From Chrysomallon squamiferum (lineage: Eukaryota; Mollusca; Gastropoda; Neomphalida; Peltospiridae), in the NCBI GenBank assembly GCA_012295275.1, contig CM022665.1, positions 19,546,150 through 19,610,149 of the forward strand: a stretch of 64,000 nucleotides of DNA. The letters run 5' to 3'. The notes beneath the pieces are model-generated. The model worked only from the letters and a program-made list of their open reading frames with translations. It had not been told where the DNA came from and did not search any database. This document shows positions 16,101-24,000 of this stretch, piece by piece (position 1 is the first letter of the stretch; each line of letters begins with the position of its first letter). The position numbers and the translations under genes are program-made.

Positions 16101-17601
16101 CTGACAGGTCATAATTAAATGGTCAGCCGAAAGAAATATAAACCAGAAACCACCCCCCCATATATATATATATATATATATATCTTATGCTATGTTTGAA
16201 CTGACAAAACATCATTCTGGAGGATATTTTAACTATGGTAAGTATACATTAGGTACATCTGTATGAATGTGTATGTATAAACATGTCTGTACGTATTAAT
16301 GTTCTTGTGTGTCTATGTACGCATGCATGTGTATGAATGTGTGTATGTGTGTATGTGTGTGTGTATGTATATATGTATATGTACACCCACAATTAAGTCC
16401 CGCTTAACATCTGCTGGAAACCTTATGGTAACCAAAACCAATTGGTTGAGTAATGCTATGCAGTGAGTAATGCTATGTATACTGTATTTTTAAATGTGAT
16501 AATGATGTTGTAATTGTAATATAAAACTGACTGTTACACAAAACCAAGTGGCTGAGTGATGCTATGTATTAATATGCATGTTTGTAATAATACAGACTGT
16601 GTTTTCAAAAGTACTTTTAAGTTTTTTTAAAGCAACCATACAGAAAAAATAAATAAGGTGCCATTTTTTCAAAATTTGCATAGTGCCATTTCTTCTGGAT
16701 GCCATTTTTTCCATACCATTTGCACATGACACCATTTTAAGCACAAAAACCATCAGTTTCTCAGTGGTAGCTGTTGCTATGTTGGAAAGGGCTGATGCTA
16801 CCGTAAGTCTTCTGCTTGGCTTAAAATACCATTCAAAAGGAAATTGAACAAGCTTTTTAATGATATCAGAGATGTTGGGAGTAAATTCATCACAATATAA
16901 AGGAATTCAATTTTGAGTCCATGTGCATTGCCAGGAGTGTTTAAAATAATTTTTTAGGAACTGCGTTATCAAAGAACATCAACCAAATAAAAGATGGTAA
17001 TCACAAATGTAGACAGCACAAAATGAAAAGAATTATAAGTTATTCTGATATCTGATGTTTTTTGTTGCCCTTCAATTCACTCTTAATTAGTTTTATTATT
17101 TATTTATTTTAAATAATGAAATTCCTCTAGCCACTAGGCGGAGAATATTATCTGATAATTCAATTGTAAACATGGGCATCAGACAACAGTAATGTAAAAG
17201 ACCAGATGATTACCCAAAACAAAATTCTCAGTTCATATTTTTATTTCAAGAATATTACTGATTATTATTATTTTTAAAAACAGCATCAGTATATTAATAA
17301 TTTAAAAAATAATCTTTAAACTAAGTAAGTATATATGATGTAATAAAGGCTGAAACATTATAGCTGATATGCAGATGTTATGTGTTAACAGAAAGAAAAG
17401 CATGTTTCAACAGCTTTGTTAATAATAAAACAATGACATGAAAAATAATCTGTATTATCTCAAACTGCAACAACTATTGTACATACTGCTCAGCCAACAT
17501 AGATATTCTCAGAAAGTTTGATTAATAAACAACATGACAGGATAAACCAAAATATTTTCTAAATAAAAATTAACAATATGAATCTTTATACAATTACAAG
17601 A

Positions 17602-17651
<50 letters not shown>

Positions 17652-19738
17652 ACTTATAACAAAAAAAAAAAACTCTAAGGAATTAAAACTATACTGTGAA
17701 TTATGAATAAATATTTGGGACATCTTTATTCAGCAACAAAAAATTATTCACACAAATTTAATTTATGCATATTGCAATCAAAAAAAAAAAATTAAAAAAA
17801 AAAAAAAAAATTCTGTACATCTATTTAGCTACCATTGTAACTGCTGGAATCAGGTTAGTCCATGCACGCATATTTTAAAATGAAAACTGAACTCTTTACA
17901 GTACAAATATTTTATAAAAGTCTAATATAGAATGGTTCTTTTTTTTAAATATGTATTTTCTACAAGGTTCATCTTTTATCACAGCAGTTGTGAAAACTAT
18001 GACAATGAAGCCAAAGTTCATATGTATATGTATGTATAATTAAAATAAATGGAATTTGAATGATAAAACAAAACATCTGTTAGCTTCAAAATTAAATGGT
18101 GCTTTGAACAATATATTACTTGCCCCTATGCAGGAATAAAAGGCTGGCCCAGCCTTCCCCTTTTTCAGACAGCCTTTGTGCCCAAAATTAAAAAAATGCC
18201 CACACTCACTTGTCTCATAAAATGTGCCAATAATAATTGTAATGTTGCCTCTAATCCATGTATATTATTGTGGTCTGCGGGCATCAGTTTGTCAAGTAAA
18301 TGACACTTTTTAGTGCCAATAAACAAATACAAATGGCATTTTATAATGTGAATAACAAATATGAATGACACTATTTAGTGCTAATAAACAAATACAAATG
18401 GCACATTTTAGCACTATCAAATATTCATGAAGTTTAACTATGAGCTCTTATCAATTCTGTACTTTTGAAGACATGTAATATTAAAAACATGCCCCTTTTT
18501 CTACCTGTGTCCTGCCTATTTTTCAGTCTGGGGGAAACACTAGTCTATAACTTCTGCTTTTCAAGTATTATACAAGACATTTTTATCTTCAAAGAAGCTT
18601 TAAAAAAATAAATTTATATATATATAAATGAGATACAATATAGTCTACAGACCAGATATTTAGTTCAACTCATAGAAATAGACTTTATTATAAACACTCC
18701 AATCACTGAATCTGATTATCAGCAATAAAAATACATGTGAAAGTTTAATTATATGAATGCAAATTATTTGTTGTGTGTGTATATATATATATATATATAT
18801 ACACAACAAATAAATATATATATATATATATACAAGTTTAAAGTTGTGGATTATCTAAAGCTGAACATTATTAAGAGGTGATCCAATATTGTATCAAGAA
18901 AAAATTATATGCAGAAAACATAAAAACAATGTAACTTCATATTAGTTCTGACAACTCTGTAAGTTAAGTATTACATACTTTAATAAATTAAAGGTTTAAG
19001 AATCATTGTGGTCAGAAAATGTTATTGGTAGTGGATTTACTTTGATTTGTTGTCTTTCGTTATTATGTTGTTTATTCGCCCCGCCCCACCCCATATCATA
19101 TGCTAATGTAATGATTAAAAGTTTTGGACTAATTTTACCAGTTACCTCAGGGAAACAAAGTGATGGACAGATCTGACGTCTATAATCATATAACCTTCAA
19201 TCCTACATAGATACTAGTTAAACTAGTGGTTTAAAAACACTGATTTATCTATGAATTGTATGTATATCAGTATAAAAATGGAGAAAAAATGTGTAGCCTT
19301 CTTTAAATCTCCTTAAATTCAAATTTGTTCTCAATGGAGACAAACTCCTATTTTTAATATTATCAACCGATAAATCATTTTTGACTTCAGATATGCTGGG
19401 GAATTTAGCATGCAATAGACACTTTTTCTCCTGAACATAAGTACAAGACGTGCAATGTGTGTAAATGCCTTTCAGTGTATATATATGCGTGTCACATACG
19501 TTCGTATTACAATTATGATTATTACCTCTAATTTTGCATTGCACTGAAAAACGGTCTGGGCTTTATGACAGAGCTGTGCAAATGCGGCACTTAAAGCGGT
19601 CATTTTCTGTCTTCCCTCGAAAGTTAGTTCGCACTGATCTGGATCTATTTCACCAAGCAATATGTCAAGATCCACAAATGCTTTATCAAATTCTTTTTCA
19701 AGAATTTCAAGCCAACGAAACGACAGCGTGGCAGCCAT
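365..19738 (-). CDS. GOPC: GOPC orthologue (Golgi-associated PDZ and coiled-coil protein), 3'-incomplete, six exons
   Basis: Vertebrate GOPC (PIST/FIG/CAL) is a peripheral trans-Golgi protein that binds C-terminal tails of membrane proteins through its PDZ domain and steers their trafficking; its coiled coil binds TC10, Golgi partners and Beclin-1. The six exons seen here join in frame: 19526-19738, 6376-6540, 5215-5390, 1742-1907, 702-797 and 365-529, giving about 327 residues. Order: conserved N-terminal helix ([15 protein letters not shown], residues 7-21), coiled coil with leucine heptads (about 72-200), a basic linker, then a PDZ domain from about residue 254 with its GLG loop at 266-268. 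All junctions have GT/AG sites and compatible phases. The start is the ATG at 19738, with A at -3 and G at +4; an in-frame ATG at 19816 gives an unconserved extension. The PDZ end and acidic C-terminal tail lie left of base 1. Orthology is very secure; function is inferred from the family. Confidence 0.96.
702..797 (-). CDS. GOPC: GOPC exon 5 (start of PDZ domain)
   Basis: It encodes 32 residues, [20 protein letters not shown] then [12 protein letters not shown]. The first PDZ strand (IRTVKLTK) and the GLG carboxylate-binding loop are visible. The donor is ACA|GTAAGT, phase 0. The intron cuts the PDZ domain right after the loop. Confidence 0.93.
798..1741 (-). other. GOPC: GOPC intron 4
   Basis: A 944-bp AT-rich intron with an 18-base A run near 1052-1070. 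No coding or mobile sequence was recognised. The 172-bp intron 5 (530-701) carries an (AAAAT)n array at 661-695. Confidence 0.7.
1742..1907 (-). CDS. GOPC: GOPC exon 4 (end of coiled coil and basic linker)
   Basis: The split Arg codon is followed by [20 protein letters not shown] and [16 protein letters not shown], the most conserved stretch of the family outside the PDZ domain. The acceptor is TTCAG|A. The donor is CAT|GTTAGT, a weaker but acceptable site, ending in phase 0. The exon covers residues 185-240. Confidence 0.94.
1908..5214 (-). other. GOPC: GOPC intron 3
   Basis: A 3.3-kb intron. It holds a small foldback (2101-2217), A-rich low complexity at 2510-2630, and T or A runs near 3128-3150 and 4769-4788. 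No coding sequence was recognised. Confidence 0.7.
2101..2217. repeat. Small foldback with perfect 11-bp inverted arms
   Basis: CCTATATTTGA at 2101-2111 is answered by TCAAATATAGG at 2207-2217. The 95-bp interior has a higher GC content than the surrounding intron. It could be a tiny MITE or a chance hairpin; no target duplication was identified. Confidence 0.4.
5215..5390 (-). CDS. GOPC: GOPC exon 3 (second coiled-coil segment)
   Basis: It encodes [20 protein letters not shown] through [15 protein letters not shown] plus two bases of an Arg codon. The [19 protein letters not shown] block is nearly invariant in animal GOPC. The acceptor is AAAG|GAA and the donor AG|GTAATA, phase 2. About ten residues present in the human protein just before this block are absent at the exon 2/3 junction, so either a small exon was missed or the segment is lineage-specific. 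Confidence 0.95.
5391..6375 (-). other. GOPC: GOPC intron 2
   Basis: A 985-bp intron with a short ATCT tetranucleotide array near 5493-5514. I looked for a small exon that could restore the ten residues missing relative to human GOPC and saw none that is convincing. Confidence 0.65.
6376..6540 (-). CDS. GOPC: GOPC exon 2 (first coiled-coil segment)
   Basis: It encodes 55 residues, [16 protein letters not shown] through DSDDIKRKL. The block matches the vertebrate AQLVDLKSEL...LLQLHS region. The acceptor is CTGCAG| just above 6540 and the donor is TTG|GTATG just below 6376; both phases are 0. Leucine and acidic/basic heptads indicate coiled coil. Confidence 0.95.
6985..7017. repeat. Poly-A run, 33 bp, followed by A-rich low complexity
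   Basis: An uninterrupted A tract on the plus strand. A second tract at 7117-7145 lies 100 bp away. Neither is attached to a recognisable retroelement. Confidence 0.9.
12656..13063 (+). pseudogene. pogo/Tigger-type transposon relic: 5' TIR and N-terminal DNA-binding domain
   Basis: A TA dinucleotide at 12654-12655 precedes CAGGTACTGAACCTC, a pogo-like terminal sequence. From 12807 an ATG reads MASRNAI, then a frameshift leads into [19 protein letters not shown] and [20 protein letters not shown]. This is the CENP-B/pogo N-terminal helix-turn-helix, with its typical KFY(A/S)D and KLM-x-KKKL continuation. The frame stops at 13061-13063. The second DNA-binding domain and the DDE nuclease are missing, and no matching 3' TIR was found, so the copy is truncated. 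Autonomous relatives encode a transposase that inserts at TA. This copy cannot be functional as read. Confidence 0.8.
13913..13979. mobile_element. Tc1/mariner- or pogo-like terminal motif
   Basis: TA followed by CAGTGGAACCTGCC resembles the common CAGTGGAACC-type ends of mariner-superfamily elements. The far end was not located, so this is either one end of a decayed element or a chance match. Confidence 0.35.
15883..16720. mobile_element. TIR transposon, 'aaaaaatggcac' family, copy A (internally deleted)
   Basis: The left end reads GGGCGTAGGAAAAAATGGCA and the inverted right end reads GGTATGGAAAAAATGGCATC, followed inward by a shared TATGCA-x-ATTT block. The interior aligns in reverse with the element at 42919-44752 along nearly its whole length. 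Relative to that copy, A lacks about 365 bp, the junction falling after 'cctgctta'-type sequence near 16407. A also holds the uninterrupted site where the other copy carries a hAT insertion (near 16214-16221). It contains TA- and TG-rich arrays at 16159-16182 and 16320-16381. The superfamily is not identified, and target duplications at the outer ends are not clear. Confidence 0.75.
17605..17651. repeat. Poly-A/(TA)n compound tract
   Basis: Thirty-three A followed by TA repeats. A further pair of A-runs lies at 17780-17811. Confidence 0.9.
18299..18414. repeat. Tandem duplication, 65-bp period
   Basis: AATGACACTTTTTAGTGCCA at 18299 recurs as AATGACACTATTTAGTGCTA at 18364, and the similarity continues through AATAAACAAATACAAATGGC. 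Both units carry the 'tggca' and 'agtgc' words seen in the transposon family at 15883-16720, so this may be a relic of a related element. Confidence 0.75.
18766..18811. repeat. Perfect 11-bp palindrome arms around a (TG/TA)n core
   Basis: ATTTGTTGTGT at 18766-18776 and ACACAACAAAT at 18801-18811 are exact reverse complements. The TG/TA core between them makes the whole stretch able to extrude as a cruciform. Confidence 0.75.
19526..19738 (-). CDS. GOPC: GOPC exon 1 (start codon, conserved N-terminal helix)
   Basis: It encodes 71 residues beginning [17 protein letters not shown] and continuing through the GEIDPDQ and FAQLCHKAQ blocks, which are near-identical in vertebrate GOPC. The donor is GAG|GTAATA at 19525, phase 0. 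Plus-strand ORFs over the same bases are shadows. Confidence 0.95.
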
Positions 19739-19993
19739 ATTTGATATATTACACTGGTTTTCTACATGCTCTTCGCACAGAATAAATACCAGTTGACTAG
19801 TTACAGAAATAGTCAAATGCTTGAAATAGCGTAGATGTTGTATCTAATGAACTGTGTTTTTAAATTATCACGTTTAATTAACTGAATCTGTCTTCGGTGT
19901 GTATAAATAAATAAATATAATCATCGCAAATTGTTAATTCAATAAAGTTATTATGACACTTTACTTTTTTCTTCTTTTTTTTTCTATTTTGTA

Positions 19994-20010
19994 ACGGTTA
20001 GAGTAACCGT
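19994..20010. promoter_or_regulatory. Palindrome with Myb-type motif in the divergent promoter
   Basis: ACGGTTA-gag-TAACCGT is a perfect 7-bp inverted repeat with a 3-bp spacer. TAACGG on its left edge and a nearby CAACGG (20016-20021) fit the YAACKG Myb consensus. Binding is not shown. Confidence 0.45.
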
Positions 20011-20269
20011 CTTCTCAACGGATTGACATATATAATCATGTGACTGTCACTGTCAGACTAAGGACGCTTTGCAAAAAACTATCTAAAAAGCACAAAAGTG
20101 TGTTTCCCTGTTAATGTGGTGCATTTGTACTGGCGAATAAATCCATAAATATTCTAATATAAAAGAGTTTATAGTTATTCTTGTACAGAATATTTTACTT
20201 TAAGCGTTAAGTCTGGAAAATAAGCTTTCGCCTGCATAACAGTTGCAGACGATACCATATACAAGCTAG

Positions 20270-20301
20270 CCAATCAGACACAAGCAATAACGGCAACGTC
20301 A
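20270..20301. promoter_or_regulatory. CCAAT box and CRE-like site
   Basis: CCAATCA (20270-20276) matches the NF-Y consensus. AACGTCAC (20295-20302; the reverse complement is GTGACGTT) resembles an ATF/CREB site. They lie 43-75 bp upstream of the first ROS1-side ATG, inside the divergent interval. Confidence 0.5.
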
Positions 20302-20335
20302 CGGGAATTCGTAAACTTTCCCAGTCACACTCACC

Positions 20336-20350
20336 ATGGCGCGATGTTAG
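20336..20350 (+). promoter_or_regulatory. Four-codon upstream ORF overlapping the first ROS1-frame ATG
   Basis: CACCATGG at 20332-20339 is an ideal start context. It opens ATG-GCG-CGA-TGT-TAG, a four-codon ORF ending at 20350. It overlaps the in-frame ATG at 20344 and ends 8 bp before the ATG at 20359. If it is in the mRNA, it should limit initiation at 20344 and could allow re-initiation at 20359. The transcription start is unknown, so this remains conditional. Confidence 0.45.
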
Positions 20351-20358
20351 TGTGCACG

Positions 20359-20472
20359 ATGGAAAAGTTAAATTTTGTATTTTATTTTTTGTTTGGGATA
20401 TCCATTGCATTTTGCATTTCAGATTTGGATGATATACAAAATACATGCAAACAAAGATGCCATTCAAATGTG
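20359..20472 (+). CDS. ROS1: ROS1-like exon 1 (signal peptide and first C-x3-C)
   Basis: It encodes 38 residues: a hydrophobic signal core FVFYFLFGISIAFC, likely cleaved near residue 21, then NTCKQRCHSNV. The NSC-LKS-C of human ROS1 sits at the same place. The donor is GTG|GTAAGT, phase 0. Confidence 0.88.
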
Positions 20473-21040
20473 GTAAGTTTTCTAAATTTTAATTTCCATC
20501 TATTCGCAAATAGCATGTTCTCAGTTCAGTGCATGTTTACCGGTCAAGATCGCTTCACGAGTTGAGACGCATTTGTGACTTTAAGAAATATAGAAGGAAA
20601 GAACATGGAAATATTGTTAATAATTTTAAAATATTTTCTTTTGAATATACGGTTTAAATATATACATCACAATATAAAAATAGTAAACTGTCGGCAGAGA
20701 AATTAAGAAAACAATAAATTTTAATTTTAAACTAAATTCGTATTTCATTTATTTGTTTTATCAGTAATTAAATGTGGGATATAATCTTAAATAACTTACA
20801 GATTTTATCGTTTATACAATCTTTTTTTAAAAATAATATTTCAGTATTAACAGTCAAAATGAGACGCTAATTTTTATTTAGTAAAAATAAATTGAAAAAC
20901 TGACTTAAGAAATGAAAAAAACAACAAATTTGCAAAAGAAATATAACACTGAAAGATTTTATTTCACCTATGTACGTGTCTGTATATGTATAGATCTATA
21001 TATTAATTAACCATTTAAATATGCATGAAATCATGATTTT

Positions 21041-21085
<45 letters not shown>

Positions 21086-24000
21086 ATTATTATTTTTTTC
21101 TTCTTCAAATTATTTGAAATAGGGAGCCAGAGATAAGAACTTGTAATTTAGTTATTTATTTTCTAAGGTCATAAAACATTTTAGACATTTATGGTATTGG
21201 CATCAGTGTTTGAATGCATGAGAAGTGAAGCTTATCCAAGAGAAAAAGGAAAAGTCTGATGGATAAGTTGATTGTTTTTACTGGTCTGCCAAGGTTCAAT
21301 ACACTCTGTTTCATTTAACACCTACATAAATTACTGACAGTTTTATAAGATTAACATTTCTGTCCAGATAACTGGTTTTCAGTGTGAATAGTCTGTTAAG
21401 TATGATGTCTTCAAAACAACCATGTGTCAATCTTTACATAAATATGTATCAAATTTTTACATGAAAAATGTTTAATCAATGAACAAAACTAATGATTGAA
21501 AAAGGTTTACTATTGTACTGACATAAAATAACAATTTGTGATTTTGAGATAGTTCATATGTAGATAGTTAAAGCAAATATTAGTTAATTAACAAATGTAT
21601 ATTTTAATTGGTTTTAAAAAAAACATCAAAAATTATCAAAAAAAAAGAAAGAAAAACAGTTTAAATAAAATATAACACATGTTCACTGAAATTAATATTT
21701 TCCTGATTTATATATTTATTTTTATCTTAATTTCACTAAAACACAAAGCTGTATTAAGAGTATCAGTCTTAATGTAGTGAGTATTACTTGTGGAGCTAAC
21801 TGGACCTTGTGGACACAAGTCTAGCTTAAAGTGATTAGCTATAGAGATGTTCAGGTGAAATGCATTCTTGTGCAAGGCAAGTTATTCCCAGTTTACACAT
21901 AACCCGTACTTGTTGTTTTCTTTCTCAGGAGACATGTTCATTCTGGATTGTTCTTCATTATTTGTTGAATTTAAGTATTTTTCTTTGAGTAGGCGGTTTG
22001 GACTTAAATTCACTTCTAAAGTTTCATAAAATTTATTGATTGAAATAAAAGAAATAATGTGGGTTTTGTTTAAGATTGTAAAATTAGTGTTAGAATAAAA
22101 GTTGTTATTTTCTTGTATATGAGTGCAATTTAATTTGTTATAAAGAAATTAAATTCATATAATTAACTAACATGATAATCACATAACAGTTTTGTAAGAA
22201 AAAAAGATTATTTCAAGTTATTGTTTTGTTTTTAAAAGGTTAAGTTAATTAGCATTTTTCACATAAATGATATTTAAAATAACTTGATTTAAGATCTACT
22301 ATAACTATAGTATTTACAGCTCACCTTAAAGAACTGCATCTTCTATATTTATGAACAGTGCATTACAGGAAAACTGTTGATTGTAAAGTTTGTTAAGAAG
22401 GTTGATAAGAGGTAGGTCTGTTATTTTTTGATTGCTTGCAAATCAAATGCAGACCTCCCACGGATTTTCTGTCAAACCATATTATTTCAGCTCTTCTTTT
22501 GTCCTATTTCATCACAAGTAGCTACCTTATGTAAAACATAGCTCCACAAGTATACAGAATATTGCAGCCACCAGTTATAATACACAGCTGTCAGATTCTA
22601 TTTTGACAGTAAGCCTAGTCATCTTATTTCTGATAACTGTTTAGGACAAATATTTATTTTAATCATTTATAGTTATTAATCTGTTACCTGCACCCAATTA
22701 TTTAGCATCTGTTTGTTGCAGCCACAGAAACCATTTGTGTTTTTTTTTGTTTTGTTTTTTGTTCTTTGTGGCACAGTACACATTTGTAGTGTCAGTTTAA
22801 CTTTGATGCTTCATTAGGTGCATATAAAACTTTGACATTAAAGAACTAGATCATGGCTCTTCCAGGGTTAAATAATGGAGACACAAAGTTATCACATTTC
22901 CCTAGATTGTGGGTAAAGGTTGCATAGTGACAGGAGCCAGATGGAAATTAGCTCTGGGAAAACAGTAGTTCTATCCCAGATCAATCTAATAATTATGTAC
23001 GTCTGTATGTATCTGTTTGTGTGTGTGATATTTCCCATTTCTTTTTTAAATAAACAATTGCACATTTGTGTTAAAGATACTTAATGCAATATGCTGTTTT
23101 TGTATGATTTCTTAATTTACACAAATTTAACATAGATTTTCTTATTTTGCATTTTTAGAATCTTAAATGGAAACAAAAACATATGTATATAAAGTCTAAG
23201 CTGAAATTTATGCAGTTTGTTTCTGTAATAATGGTGTAAAATAAATAATGTTTTCAATTATTATTTAGTTAATAGTTACAATTAATTCCTAATACGTAAG
23301 TTAATTCTCATTTTCAAAATTTTTACTTGAAACAAAAGCAAAAGAAATGTAGTTTTAATAAAAGAAATGACAAATCAAAAATACATTTTTTTTTTATCTT
23401 TATTGTTTGTTTATTTCACTTCTTTGTTATCTGAGTGTGTTTTCTCAGGACAGAATGGATCTCTGTTTTATTCGTTTACTTCCTTGTTTTGGGAATCATT
23501 GGCATGTTGCAAAATACCTGTGTTCAGTCATTTCAGTTAGGAAAACATTTCAGGTTGCTACTTTATTAGCAATGTTCAAGTATGTTTCTTCCAGCAGAAC
23601 TTTTAACAGATGTCATTTCAGTTTGTATTTATTTAAATAGGCTAGCAGTAACTAAATTTGAAACAATTAGATTTTGTAATAATCATTACCTGGCCAACTA
23701 TCACTGTGGAATTAAACAGAACATGATATCCTATTTTTCATTTTACAAGTCTGCAGAAATAGTTTAGGTGACAAAGCAGTTTATTCTGTTATTCATTTAT
23801 ATTAATAAATTTATAACTTAAAATTACAGAAACCAAAAAAGATTAACTAGTGGCATTATCACAATCATAGCATACTGATTTAATTATTATAGACATTTAA
23901 TATTAGTCATTAAAATGCAATTGTTTCTTTTATGTTATAGTATAAAGTAAGCACTGAACTACATATAAGGAATCTATCTGAACACTTAAATACAGGAACA

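Larger units (their letters stand above)
6541..19525 (-). other. GOPC: GOPC intron 1, 13 kb, with transposon relics
   Basis: This long first intron contains long A runs (6985-7017, 7117-7145, 17605-17637), a pogo/Tigger fragment, a mariner-like terminal motif near 13913, one copy of the 'tggcac' TIR element family (15883-16720), a 65-bp tandem duplication (18299-18414) and a TA-cored palindrome (18766-18811). No exon of another gene was recognised. Confidence 0.75.
19739..20343. promoter_or_regulatory. Shared divergent promoter region of GOPC and the ROS1-like gene
   Basis: The start codons at 19738 (minus) and 20344/20359 (plus) face apart with only about 0.6 kb between them, so both promoters and 5' UTRs must lie here. 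The right half has more CpG and GC than any intron. It carries a CCAAT box (CCAATCA, 20270-20276), a CRE-like ACGTCA (20296-20301) and a palindromic Myb-type element (19994-20010). No clear TATA box can be assigned for either gene. Co-regulation is an inference from geometry only. Confidence 0.7.

Noticed and set aside
19534-19785. Plus-strand frame over GOPC exon 1
   Set aside because: It is a shadow of a well-conserved minus-strand exon.
23407-23640. 77-codon frame in ROS1 intron 1, preceded by a CAG
   Set aside because: No similarity to ROS1 ectodomains and no matching donor; it is most likely chance.
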